DNA from: Vitis vinifera
Taxonomy: Eukaryota > Streptophyta > Magnoliopsida > Vitales > Vitaceae
Direction of reading: 5' to 3'
NCBI RefSeq assembly: GCF_030704535.1
Contig: NC_081812.1
Location: 18,237,501-18,301,500, forward strand
Length of the DNA stretch: 64,000 bases
Below are positions 52,947 to 64,000 of this stretch, in pieces (position 1 is the first letter of the stretch; every line of letters begins with the position of its first letter). The translations under genes were made by a program, and so were the position numbers. The notes below the pieces were generated by a model. That model worked only from the letters and a program-made list of their open reading frames with translations. It did not search any database and had not been told where the DNA came from.

Positions 52947-53613
52947 GAGACTTTAACCTCTCCAAGTCTTCCTAACTTCTGACGGTTGGAAAATAATGCT
53001 CTGCCAGGAAAACAAGCGGGAATTCGGAATTTGGTACAATCCAAACAAGCCACCTGAAGGGGAAATTAAATTAATCTCACTTTTTTTCGTTTTTCTTTTT
53101 TTCAAATTGATATAAAAATTATTTTTATTTATAGTAATTATAAAAATAATGAATGATCTAGGGAAAAAAAATATAAAAAAATTAATTTTAAAAAATAAAA
53201 ATGGATTTAAAGTTCATAAATTATTTTTATATATTGTTTCAAAATTCTTTAATTTATTTTAATTTTTTAATAAAAATTAAACAACTTTTGTAATTTTTTT
53301 TTTCGTTTTTAATTTTAAAATGAGAAAAAGAGCTGTCATTTAGATTATTTAGTAATAAAATTCCTCAGTTGTAAGAAGGCACTGTTTGGGCAAGAGAGTA
53401 ACAGAAATTTGAAAATGTCACTTAGCAACTTGCCAATCAAAATTATGAAATTTTCAATTTGCGAATGATGAAAAACACCTTGCAATACACAGCCACACGT
53501 ATGGACCTCTCCCTGGATTAACAACCATTGTTGCTACTCCATGCATTTTAAAAACAAATATAGATTTTTTTTTTCTCATGAAATTACAAGCGTTTTTATG
53601 TATATGGAAGAAA
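52947..53613. other. 5' flank of PPR A and junction to copy B
   Basis: The PPR A promoter is AT-rich from 53080 to 53340, then follows sequence shared with copy B (59590-59855). About 65 unique bases at the end bridge to copy B. No other gene lies here. Confidence 0.6.
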
Positions 53614-53832
53614 AGGGTCTAAGTAAACTGCATTCTCATCTGGATTCCCAGGGATATCATCTCTAATCCCAGTAGCCAAACAGCTTCATGAAATGACAGT
53701 GCACACATCTGCACCGCCAACTGCCAAGGCAGACGGAGCATTACACTGACTATACTTTGATGGTGAAGAAGCTCCTTCAGGAAGTTAAATGTAATCTCCC
53801 ACTTGAAGTGTGGAAGATATGTAGCTTATTGC

Positions 53833-54105
53833 TCACGTTGGCAGAAACCACTTCAGGAGAGCCAATGAGAAGGAAAACGAGCTCAGCAGAGAAGATTTAC
53901 ACATCCAGCAAAGTATTGTAGCACAGCCTGGGAAACGCCATCCATTCAGGGCTGGAAATTCACCCACACTTGCTTTCAATACCTGAAATATAACCAGTGG
54001 ATCAGCCCCCAATGAAGACCCGAATTTCCATGTGGGAGAAGAAGTTGGCACCATGGATGGGAGGATAAGGTCAGCTCTCATGTCTGCACCACCAACAGCT
54101 GCCAT
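53833..54105 (-). other. Conserved open frame of unknown nature, copy B
   Basis: 90 codons, MAAVGGADMRADLIL to WFLPT, matching the frame at 48442-48083. It ends at a stop where copy A reads on. No domain is recognised. Confidence 0.3.
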
Positions 54106-55489
54106 TCAAACAACAGAAAAGTGGGTCATTAGTCATCACTAAACACCACAGCAGTGATCTTGAAGTTCAAAGAAAAATGCCTAGTAAAGCATGCTTAGAA
54201 TACCAGTGTCTAATACTTAAAAAGTAAAAGGGCAGCAGACAAAGTTAGAAGGAAGCTTGTTAACAATTCATCTAATATAATATATAGCCCAGCAACTACA
54301 GATTGGAATTGCCACACATTTCTGTGATATCTGTAATTCCTTGGCCTTATCACTAGGATAATAGCATGCTGATTTCTCCTTCCATGGTGATTTATGAACT
54401 GAAAGATGATCAATCAACATAAATAACCAATCTCCTCTAACTTTGTTGATTGTTGAATTTTACTAGAGTTCTCTTTTGGGTACACATAAGAACATCATTA
54501 TTTGTAATATCTACTGTGAGAGATCGATATGCGTTATAGAACCAGCGATAGTGATCAGGAGATCAAGCAAGACAGATTATCAGAGGTTGACCGAGTGTAA
54601 ACTTCTTATTGTCTGAAGGACATTATTTTTTTGACAGAACCATCCTCACGTTTTAAATCAATTTTCCTTGAGCTAAGAATTTGGGAAAAAAACACTTTTT
54701 AAAAAAACAGACATTATGTCAGAAAATGCACCTGAATTCTGATCATTTGTTTGTCGAAATTTACATCACTGGCTTTGAATTTTTTCTTAAACAGAGCACT
54801 AACTAGAAGGCTTTAATTGTATTAGTTAGCCAAGTCAAGCTAAAACCATCATAGAGTACAACCCAGATCCTCATAGACTAGTTCCAGATTTTTATGTAAT
54901 CAAATTTTTGTGGAGGCTATAAGCTATTGCTATCCATCTCAATTATGATATGTTCTTAAAAACAAAGTACACCCATAACAATCTCACTGCTCAACCAGTA
55001 ATTATAGTTTTGGCTATGCAGAACCAGAAAACCAACCATGGATTTCACACATTTGTCTACCTATCACCTGACTCTGACAATATCCAGATGGTCCAGGCGA
55101 GATCAAGGGAGGTCTTGGATCCAAAAAGTAACTTCTTCACTCACCGTCAACTCTAGGATGTTGTAGAGATACTGAATTAGCAGCATTCCTAATTCTAGTT
55201 CATCTGAGCATAATCCAATAAGTAACCTAGGAAGTGCTGCACAATATCTAGATTCCGTTGTTAGCAGAAAGATCAACCGAATTTTCTAGGGGAAAACCCC
55301 ACACACATGTATCATCCTTTAGTTAAAGATGAATTTCCATCCTATAGGTTGAACCAACGTTAAAGATCATCAAGTCACATTTATTCATAATTGGTGTTCA
55401 GTAAAAATCTTTCTATTCCCTGCACTTTGATTTTATGATTGTCATCCGTCATCCCATTGTTACTGCCTCCAATAGCATAAAGTTTTTAC

Positions 55490-57075
55490 ATGGTTCAAAG
55501 CCGCGGTCTCAATCATTAACTCTAAGTCCTAAGGCACGTCAGTCTTGGCATCTCAAATCAATATCTGGCAACACACACAATAAACTAGTTAAAAAGCTCA
55601 AAAATTTTGTAAAAAAGTGATGAAAAAATATAATAAAAACAAGTACAATTAGATGAGCTCAAAAAACTAATAAAACAAATTTCTATGACACTTAATATTG
55701 ATTAAATAGTTATAAAAAAATTTCATCATTATTAATACGTAATTATTTACTAGTTCTAAAATTTTTATATTTATCCATATTTAATATGTATAACTATTAT
55801 AATATGTTCAACTAATATAACAATTAAATGGATAACAAATTAAGTTTATTTTAACAAAAAATAACACCATTTAATTGTCATAATAAAATATAATATTAGT
55901 TAATTAAATGGTTACAATATATTAATTTAATTGTAAATCAAATTATTGCAACATATCACTGTGCTAACAAACTAGGTTAGTATACCAAATTACGATTGTG
56001 TAAACCATATACATAAGATTGAAAACTTTATATATATGTACTCTTGTACATTTCCTATGGGAAATACTTCACCAAATTGTTGATTCCCAAATTCTAAAGT
56101 CATACATCACCTGTGTTGCAAATATAAGAGTCACCCACATAGAGATGTGGTTTGAGTTGTTGCCACTGATGAAGGAATCCAATGACACAAATCTTCCAAA
56201 GTGAGTCACAGTATCAATCAATCATCAACAAGGTTCCTTTAACTCTGCCTCAAAGGAAGTTTTCATTTCCATTGACTCCAATATCAATGAAAAACCAAAG
56301 TTCAAAACTCAAAGATGAGGTGAATCATGGCCTTTGTTCTGGAGCTCTTATGGAACTCGCAAGGTGATTCATGGGATCATTTCAACCCTTTCTTCTTCCT
56401 CATAATGGCTAAAACAATGGTGGTTAACAATAAATTGTGTCATGCATCATTTTTCTATTTTTCCATATTTGTGTATCATAATTTTTTTATATCATAAAAA
56501 AAATGCATATATATTGGAAGCATAAAGTATAGAGTCACAAGGATTTAAAGAGTTGAAATATAATAGCATATGAACACATTGATAACTTAATTATGTTATA
56601 ATATTCCTAATTTATTATCCAAATAATTATAATATTAGACAAAAAATTCTATAAAAAATGAATTAAAAGCATAAATTAGAAATTAAAAGCAAGATAAATT
56701 AAGAATTTATGAAAGTCATACCTTCTGTTATTGTTGTATTCTTCTTACTATGTAACAATTTAGATATCATATTAATCAAAGATAAACACACACACACATA
56801 TATATGTGTGTGTGTGTGTATATGTATTATAACATTTTTATTTTGGTAAATAATTACTAAATATGATAGAAGTTTGTTATGTTACTTTTTTGAGCTCATC
56901 TAATTGTACTTATTGTTCTTATAATTTTCATTATTTTTATCCACAATTTTTTTGAGCTTTTTAACCAGCCTATTAATCATATGGCTGAGTACCAATCCAA
57001 GATCCCAAGTACAATGTACCTTGGGGCCTCTCGATTCAATGAAGGAGACTGTGACTTTAAACCATGATTCCAAAT
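55490..57075. mobile_element. Inverted-repeat element, copy B
   Basis: Same element as at 49490-50905, with arms at about 55490-55690 and 56840-57075. The interior has about 300 extra bases near 55850-56160 and a TG/CA palindromic microsatellite. Confidence 0.6.
56787..56822. repeat. Palindromic CA/TA/TG microsatellite
   Basis: A CA run, a short TA centre and a TG run form a self-complementary block of about 36 bases. The matching place in copy A (50549-50572) has only an AT run. Confidence 0.9.
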
Positions 57076-57239
57076 AGACTCTAATGGAACAGTATACCAA
57101 ATTAACAATTGAGGAATGCACATGTAATTCCAAGTACAATTTTTTTTCCTAAAAATTAAAGAGTATCAACCATGTGATGCATGCTGTGGCAACATAGGGC
57201 AAGACAAGAAACTCACCTTACCCAGCGTGACTAAGACAA

Positions 57240-59141
57240 TTACCAATAGTCCCCACAGGAACAAGCCCCTTCCTTGAAGTGGTGAAACCGATTTGCATCT
57301 CGGACAATAATCACCCTCCCTGCTATTTCTGACACCAACTTACAGAATGTATGGCAGTCACCACATACCCTAAGATTCTTTATAATCCTGATTGAAGTGT
57401 GCTCAGGTGTCGCAATAAGGCCGAATGCAATTGCCAACTTCTCACTATGTGTGTACAAGATTCCTATCTTCAGTTCCTCATCCACATCATGTAACACAAA
57501 ATTTGTATCAGGGACATAACCAACCAACTCCAGCTTGTTACTCAAACTCTTCAGCATCTCATATATCTCCTTTGACCTGGGATGGGTAGTATCTCCAACA
57601 CTAAATTGATGACTCTTATTATCCACCTCAATCCAAGTCCAACCAGGAGTTTTTTTCAATCTCCTTTGGGACATTAGGTCCCTAATCTTGGCTACATCTT
57701 CCCACCTACCTGCATTCGCATAAATATTTGAAAGCAGTACGTAGTGGCCTGGATTCTGGGACTGTAGTTCAAGAAGGGATGTAGCTGCCTTTTCTGCTAG
57801 CACTACGTCTTTATGTGTCCGGCATGCCCCTAGAAAAGCACCCCATAGCCCCTCATCTTTCTCAATAGTCATACTCTTGATCAATTTGAATGCCTCATCA
57901 AGTCTCCCAGCACGGCCCAAGAGATCAACAACACAAGTATAGTGTTTCACATCTGTTCTCACAGAGTAATCTTCCCACATCGAGGAGAAAAATCGAAGGC
58001 CCTCTTCAACCAGACCTGCATGACTGCAAGCATATAACAGAGAAGCCAAGGTGATCTTATCAGGTAACATCCCACTGCTCAGCATCATACGGAACAAATC
58101 AAGAGCCTTTCTGCCTTGTCCATGATACCCATAAGCTGCAATCATTGCACTCCAGGATATAACGTTCTTTTCTTCCATCCTATCAAAGATTTCTCTTGCA
58201 GACTCAACACACCCACACTTAGCATACATATCAATCATTGCCGTCCCCAATATGACATCCAATTGAAACTTCTTTCTCTGTATATAATCATCAATTATTC
58301 TAGCCTTATGCATCGCCCCTAACTTCGCACAAGCAAAGACAACTGTCACCATAGCAACCTTATCAGGGACAACACCCTCTTCTCTCATTTTTTCAAACAA
58401 AACCAACGACTCATTAGCTTTCCCACACTCGGCATACCCACCAATCATCACCGTCCAAGTTACAAGATCCCTCTCCTGCATTTTATCAAACAGAAAGCGA
58501 GCGTCCTCAATTTCCCTACATTTTACATACATGTCCACAAGTGCTGCACATACAAAATGATCCAAATCCAACCCAAATTTATAGACAATGTGATGAATCA
58601 ATCTACCCATTTGAAGATTTTTCAAATCCCTACAGGCCCTTATTACAAAAGGCAATGTATAATTATCAGGCCGTGCCCCACAACGAATCAGTTCCCTAAA
58701 TGTGCCAAAGCAATTTATATAATCTCCAACCTTGGCAAACCCACCAACCATTACACTCCAGGAAACTGAATCTCTCACACACATACCATCAAACAAGCCA
58801 TAAGCATCATCTAGAGCTCTATAATAAGAATAAAAGTAAATAAGTTTGTTTGCAACAACGATGTTCTCCAGCATTCCATGCACACTCGCTTGGGCATGAA
58901 CTTGTCTGACTTGTGTGAGGTTTCTACAATTTACCAAGGCAGATATATAAAATTTAGGGTTTAGACGTTGTAAAAAATGGAATTTCGATGATTCTTCTTC
59001 CCGGTTGTGGAGATTTAAGGAGGTTTGACGAAATTGAGTTTCAATGATGGATTCAACTATGGGAATAACAGAATGAGCAGTGCAGCAACCAAGTTTCCCA
59101 TTCCTTAACGCAATTATGCTGCGGTCCCTCAATTTGAACAT
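57240..59141 (-). CDS. DYW-type pentatricopeptide repeat protein (paralogue B)
   Basis: A single exon of 633 residues, intact over its whole length and about 93-94% identical to paralogue A by hand count. It keeps the PLS repeat array, E motifs and the full DYW deaminase domain (HSEKLA, CGDCH, CSCGDYW), so it should be catalytically competent. Most changes in the first 110 residues lie in the presumed transit peptide. At residue 361, the last position of the NVISWSAMIAAYGYHGQ motif, it has Asp (codon at 58059-58061) where A has Asn, a change that the PPR code links to a different RNA base. Confidence 0.95.
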   Translation of the reverse strand: MFKLRDRSIIALRNGKLGCCTAHSVIPIVESIIETQFRQTSLNLHNREEESSKFHFLQRLNPKFYISALVNCRNLTQVRQVHAQASVHGMLENIVVANKLIYFYSYYRALDDAYGLFDGMCVRDSVSWSVMVGGFAKVGDYINCFGTFRELIRCGARPDNYTLPFVIRACRDLKNLQMGRLIHHIVYKFGLDLDHFVCAALVDMYVKCREIEDARFLFDKMQERDLVTWTVMIGGYAECGKANESLVLFEKMREEGVVPDKVAMVTVVFACAKLGAMHKARIIDDYIQRKKFQLDVILGTAMIDMYAKCGCVESAREIFDRMEEKNVISWSAMIAAYGYHGQGRKALDLFRMMLSSGMLPDKITLASLLYACSHAGLVEEGLRFFSSMWEDYSVRTDVKHYTCVVDLLGRAGRLDEAFKLIKSMTIEKDEGLWGAFLGACRTHKDVVLAEKAATSLLELQSQNPGHYVLLSNIYANAGRWEDVAKIRDLMSQRRLKKTPGWTWIEVDNKSHQFSVGDTTHPRSKEIYEMLKSLSNKLELVGYVPDTNFVLHDVDEELKIGILYTHSEKLAIAFGLIATPEHTSIRIIKNLRVCGDCHTFCKLVSEIAGRVIIVRDANRFHHFKEGACSCGDYW

Positions 59142-60000
59142 GAGACCTTGATCTCTCCGAGTCTACATAACTTCTAACGGTTGGAAAATAATGCTCTCTT
59201 AGGAAAACGAGCGGGAAAGGAGAAATTAAATTAATCTCACTTTTTTTTTTTTTTCAGATTGATATAAATATTATTTTTTATCTATAGTAATTATAAAAAT
59301 AATAATTGATAATTTTTTAATATATGGTTATTGAAAATTTTAAAAAATAATAAAGAAAAGAATAATCCAAAGAAATTAAAAATAGATTTCAAGTTAATGA
59401 ATTGCTTCAAAATTGTTTAACTTATTTAATTGTTTAATAAAGGTTAAATAATTTTAAAATATGAGTTTGTAATTAATTTTAATTATATTAAAATTAAAAT
59501 CATAAAACATCACAAGATGTTTTCAAATTACTTATTTTAATTCTTTTCAATTATTTTTACTTATTTTAAAGATTACATTTTCATAGACAAATGATAAATT
59601 GAAAACAAGAGTTGTTTAGATTATTTAGTAACAAAATTCCTCGGTTCTAAGAGAGCACTGTTTGGGAAAGACAGAATTTTGAATATATTACTAAGCATCT
59701 GCGCATCAAAATTGTCAAATTTTCAATTCCCAAATGCTGAAAAACACCTTACAATACACAGCAAATTGCTGAATAACAGAATTCTGAGAATAAGAGTTAA
59801 AACCACGAGTATGGAGCTGTCCCTGTACTAACAACTTCTGTTGCTACTCTAGGATTGCTAAATCCCAACTGGGGATTTATTCAATCATTGGCCTGTGACA
59901 TTCTGAAAATAAGCTTCCAGAGGCCCCCCACAACCAGTGCCGCATCCTTCTATTTTTTCAAATTGCAATAATACATCATACAAATACAGTCCCACGGTAT
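59142..60000. other. 5' flank of PPR B and 3' flank of the kinesin gene
   Basis: AT-rich DNA with the end of the duplicated unit at about 59855, then the likely kinesin 3' UTR. No gene was seen. Confidence 0.6.
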
Positions 60001-63000
60001 TCAGTTGATTTGCGTGAGAGGTGAGCGTGGCAGATGAGGCAGTCTTGTTTCCTTCACTTCAAATGAATCATATGAATGATTTTCCCGAAATTCGTCAAGA
60101 AGGGCCTCCATTGGCATGGCTCGAAGCGACTCGATACTCCCTTTGCTTGGAATTTCTGGCTCACTTCTTGTTGGTGTATTTCCAGTTGGCTCATAATCCT
60201 GTACAATATAAGAGAATGCATCAGCCAACATAGCAAAATGTCATAAAAACCAAGAAAAATATGCATACATCGCCAATCAAAGAAAACCATGACACGGTGG
60301 ACCATCTCATTCACATGGTGAATGGATATGGAAAACAAATTCAAAGGCTTTTATAAGTGCATGACTTGCACACAAAACCAAAACAAAATGTAACACGGGA
60401 AAAAAAAATTGAAACAAAACAGCGACATCAGTTCTAGTATGCATTGAAGTGCCAAAGCTGAACAAGAAACAAACACAATGGACATATTTTAAAACACTAG
60501 TTCCCACAAGTAACATGGCAAACCACATCACAGCCTAAAAATCTGTTGAAGTTGAGAATAATGTGGCTAGAAAAAAGAAGCTGACTTACAGAGAATGTTG
60601 AGACAAAATGACTATGACAAGTATATTAAAAGGTTTTACTTGAAACATTCTGATTTGTTCTTTTCCCAACTTCTTTTCCTTTTAAAATTATCTAACTTCT
60701 TTACTTAGCAGGGTTATATTTATGTTTGCATCTCAAACTTCTAAGTTGTGTTATTTTTGTTATAACCTCTACACGGATTTTAGTGATCAGGTTTAAGATT
60801 CTATATTAATACAAAGCAAAGTTAACAGTAAAAGCAGACTACAGCAGCTCAGGTGGCAACCCCTGAACCATAACATTTACCGGTTTAATAATATTCACAG
60901 GAGGATACTGAATTGGAAAATGGATCAACCTACCATATATCTTTGTTGGAAAGTATTGAGTGCCTTCTGTTCAATAGATGCAGCTTGTCCAGAATGGTCC
61001 TCATCTAAAATCTTTAGAGTATCTGCATGAGCTTTGACAGTTCCCAATACTTCAGATATACATCCTCGCTCCTGGTCTGACACACCTGTAGGAAGTTCCA
61101 CAAGTAAACAACATAAGATCTTCAAACACAATATACATATATTGTCCCACAATATGTAAGTTATTAACAACTTAAATTCCATTCAAAATTTACTATTTAT
61201 CTAACAAAGACCTCCATAAGTTTTTACAACGGAAATGTGGAAAGTGCCAAGAGGCAGAATTTATGTAAAATACTGACACCTGCTCAGGATTCCAGAACCA
61301 CAATGATCCAACCATTTACGTCAGAATATTGATATGATTTATTATCTAAACTGTAAATCTTATGTTCTCCATAAGTCATTCTATGAGTCCTTTAACATGG
61401 ATCCTGACCAAATTCAAATCATATTAAGAAAGATTTGGAATCAATTGAAGGGTTGAAAAGAATTCATGAGCTAGGCTTCTAAAATACTCACCATCCAAGT
61501 GGTGAAGCATATTTTCACTACTCTTTCCCACATCTTCTTCGACTGCATCCCTTGCAGAACAAACCTCACTATCATGTTGCTGATTACTATCTGAAGCATT
61601 CCTGTATTTATCAGCATGAGAAAATGTAACATTGACTCAGGGCATATAAAAGATACAGCTTTGATAAGATTCCATCCAATCAAATTCAAAACCATGTTCA
61701 AAGTGTGGTAATAAAAAAATTTGCCTCAAGAATTGGCACTCACTTGACAAGTGACAACATAGCTGATACATGTGTGCCACCCATCTCATTCACAGAGTCA
61801 TGGGTCCTTTTCCAGTGCTTAGAAGCTGTTTCAGCCGTGCTTACACTGAGGATAAAAATGAAAAGACAACAAAATATGCTTATAAATTTGAAACTATTAT
61901 AAGGATGGTAAGGTTAAAGGTCATAGCAGATATAGATGGACACAAACTCAGCAAACTTATTCAGAAGAACCTTCTTTTGGCAGGTAGATTGGACAAACTT
62001 ACCACTGCTGCAGGAGTAACTCCATACGACAGTGCTTTGCAGCAGCAAAAACAGCACTATCTTTGGCATCATTCTCCGCTTCCATAGAAAATTCCTCCCA
62101 TTTTCTTTTTGCTTCTGTTGTGATACCCTCCATTGATGAAACATGCCCATCCAAAGATACCTTGTTTCCAATTGCAGTTTCTCTTAGATCGACCAGCCTT
62201 GCATCCACCTATCAGTTCAATCAGCAATCTATATTTAATAAAAAATAATATAAAAATAAATAAAAAGAGAAAGCAACACAAAAATAAAAACCCAAAACCG
62301 GACTAGATAGAAAACAAACCAGCTCTTTTTGACGACGGATGTGTTTAGAGACTAAATTAGTCATATCAGCAATAAGCTTCTCTGCATCAGATTTTGACTG
62401 CTCCTGTGAAGTTTAGACAAAGACACATCTCAGTTTATACTTCCATGATGGAATTTCCTTACTGAATTTAAGCTTCTAAGGCTTACCTCATAAGCCTTCT
62501 GAAATTCAGCAATGCTCTTCATCTGAGTTTCTTCAGCTATAGTTGCATGATTCTCAAGTTTTCTTGATTCCTCCAGAAGGTTGTGAAGAAATCCATGAGT
62601 AAACTCAGAGATACCCCTTGTTTTCTCCATACTAACATGGAATCTCTGAGACATTCAATATTCAAAAACAGATGACAATAACTATGCAATCAATTGCAAT
62701 AAACAATTAAAATGTGGGGAAAACAAAATGTATCTTAAGAGTGTATACAATAAGAAGCCTAGGGCAATCCACAGAATATTTATTGATTCACATCAGTCAC
62801 GGATCCAACAATGAGAAGAAAAGTGACGAAATTTAAAGAAAAGGTTTAAAAGAAATCCTCCCAACAAAACAATGCTTAAACAATAAAAATTCTAACTGTG
62901 AGTTCTATTTTTACAAATAAATAAACAAACAAACAAGAAATGTTCTAATTGTAAGTTTATAATATCCTAATATTTACCAGACATGAAGACCACTAATGAA

Positions 63001-64000
63001 ATTTCAAAGAAAATGCAACCAAATCAGAGTACAAACCTGACGCAAATCCCGAGCAAAAAGCGCCAGTTCCCCTTGTTGAGTTGATAAGGTACCTTGAAGC
63101 TCATCAAATATTGAATTTGCTTCAACAGCCTCACCATCTAAAAACTAATTTAAAAAAGGGAGAGAACAAAATAAATTCAAACCAAACCAAATAACAAGAG
63201 TGATACAAATAAAACATCTCTTAACAGACGGGATTCAAGAAAAAATCAATTTATTGCAACTTACTTCTTCAATCGACTGTACATTGGATGAAGTCAAAGA
63301 CGAAATCTCCTCTAAGCTAGCATTAGAGCTTGACTTGTGCAAACGAACAACATTTTGTACTGCCTCAATATGAGAAATATACAAAGCCTTTGAAGCCATC
63401 ACTTTCTTCTTTAAATCAAGAACAGCCTAAAAGCAGATTTAGAAAACATGCATGCTAATGAGTGGAAGAGGTGATGAATAAATGCCAACTGCATAAAAAC
63501 CTAACACTATCACAACAAAAATGAACAATAGAAAAACCGATACTAGAACACACCAAAAAAACTGGAAAAAGCAGAAAATGAAAAAGAAAATAAAAACAAC
63601 AAAAGAAAAATGTTGTGGAGAAAAATGAAAAGAATCAAAGGAAGAAATGCCCACAAAAAAAACAAAAAAAATATCACTACCTTTTGGTGAGTGTCTAAAA
63701 AAGAATGACAGAGTGTCTCAATACATTGGAGGTGTTCATTTTGTTGAGACATTGATGTGGCTACCGTGTTGCAAAGAGAACTAATTTGTTGTGCAAGCTC
63801 CGCTTGGAAACTGTTTACCACAGACCTATTACTAGCATTTAGTTTGTCTTCTCTATCTGTACACAATCACATCATAGATGTCAGCATTTTAAGAGAGAAA
63901 TCGACATGTTTTACATGTATAACCGAGACTACGCACCAATTTTATAAAATAATGAAGCATTGTCCTGAAGAGACTTCTCCAAGTCAGACCGTAAAACACA
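60001..64000 (-). CDS. Kinesin-5 (KIN-5/BimC family), C-terminal part, cut by the window edge
   Basis: Eleven exons on the minus strand: 64000-63937 (open at the edge), 63856-63681, 63426-63265, 63144-63037, 62645-62487, 62403-62320, 62208-62003, 61845-61744, 61601-61492, 61085-60934, 60198-60001 (TGA). They give 506 visible residues; the motor domain lies beyond the right edge. The visible part is heptad-rich stalk and tail (LRSDLEKSLQDNASLFYK, FARDLRQ, HWKRTHDSVNEM). Near the end is a BimC box, DYEPTGNTPTR, which in animals and fungi carries the Cdk site (Thr before Pro) that guides spindle loading. The C-terminus, PRSPLTQIN, is also typical. Kinesin-5 tetramers cross-link and slide antiparallel microtubules in spindle and phragmoplast. 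All exon phases agree. Confidence 0.93.

Larger units (their letters stand above)
47945..53545. repeat. Tandem segmental duplication, copy A
   Basis: It starts around GGTCTAAGTAGACTGCATTC and ends around the GGACCTCTCCCTGGATTAAC-type stretch. It is collinear with 53614-59855: a conserved open frame, an inverted-repeat element, then the PPR gene. The shift between matching points grows from about 5.67 kb at the left to 6.20 kb at the PPR gene, because copy B has insertions of several hundred bases. Confidence 0.9.
53614..59855. repeat. Tandem segmental duplication, copy B
   Basis: Second copy of the unit described at 47945, longer by about 0.6 kb through insertions near 54610-54960 and 55850-56160. 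Confidence 0.9.

Overview
This is nuclear DNA of a flowering plant. Genes carry many short GT-AG introns, intergenic DNA is very AT-rich, and the proteins (ORANGE, DYW-type PPR, cell-wall invertase, KIN-5 kinesin, ubiquitin-L40) are plant forms. A woody eudicot such as grapevine would fit, but the species is an inference. All exon boundaries below were read by eye from splice sites and reading-frame continuity.

Layout. 1-5334 (+): the last eight exons of a large fusion protein, a GMC/cholesterol-oxidase-like flavoprotein joined to an alpha/beta hydrolase. 7522-11551 (+): complete ORANGE gene (315 codons), a plastid DnaJ-type zinc-finger protein. 12119-12198 (+): tRNA-Leu(UAG), directly ahead of an ABHD11-like hydrolase gene (12365-16242, +). 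17345-20653 (+): ribosomal protein uS11 (S14), whose first coding exon is only the ATG. 21841-23681 (+): ubiquitin-eL40 fusion. These two ribosomal-protein genes are neighbours on one strand and share telo-box promoters. 26452-27616 and 39968-41129 (-): two intact 2-oxoglutarate-dependent dioxygenase genes from a local duplication, with a gutted third copy at 38001-38216. The roughly 10 kb between 27617 and 38000 has no convincing gene. It holds a solo LTR (29986-32832, 5-bp target duplication) and a 2.6-kb Mutator-like element (34170-36747, 9-bp target duplication). 42535-45763 (-): cell-wall invertase with the classical 9-nt mini-exon. 47945-59855: a 5.6-6.2-kb tandem duplication, each copy holding an intact 633-codon DYW-type PPR gene (-) and an inverted-repeat element. 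60001-64000 (-): the last eleven exons of a kinesin-5, running off the right edge.

The genes do not form one pathway; this is ordinary plant gene space shaped by tandem duplication and transposons. The most informative observations are a PPR-code residue that differs between the PPR paralogues, the two transposable elements whose target-site duplications can be read directly, the stepwise decay of the dioxygenase cluster, a likely GC-AG intron in the oxidase gene, and the ATG-only exon of uS11. I saw nothing that I would call a wholly new biological system.
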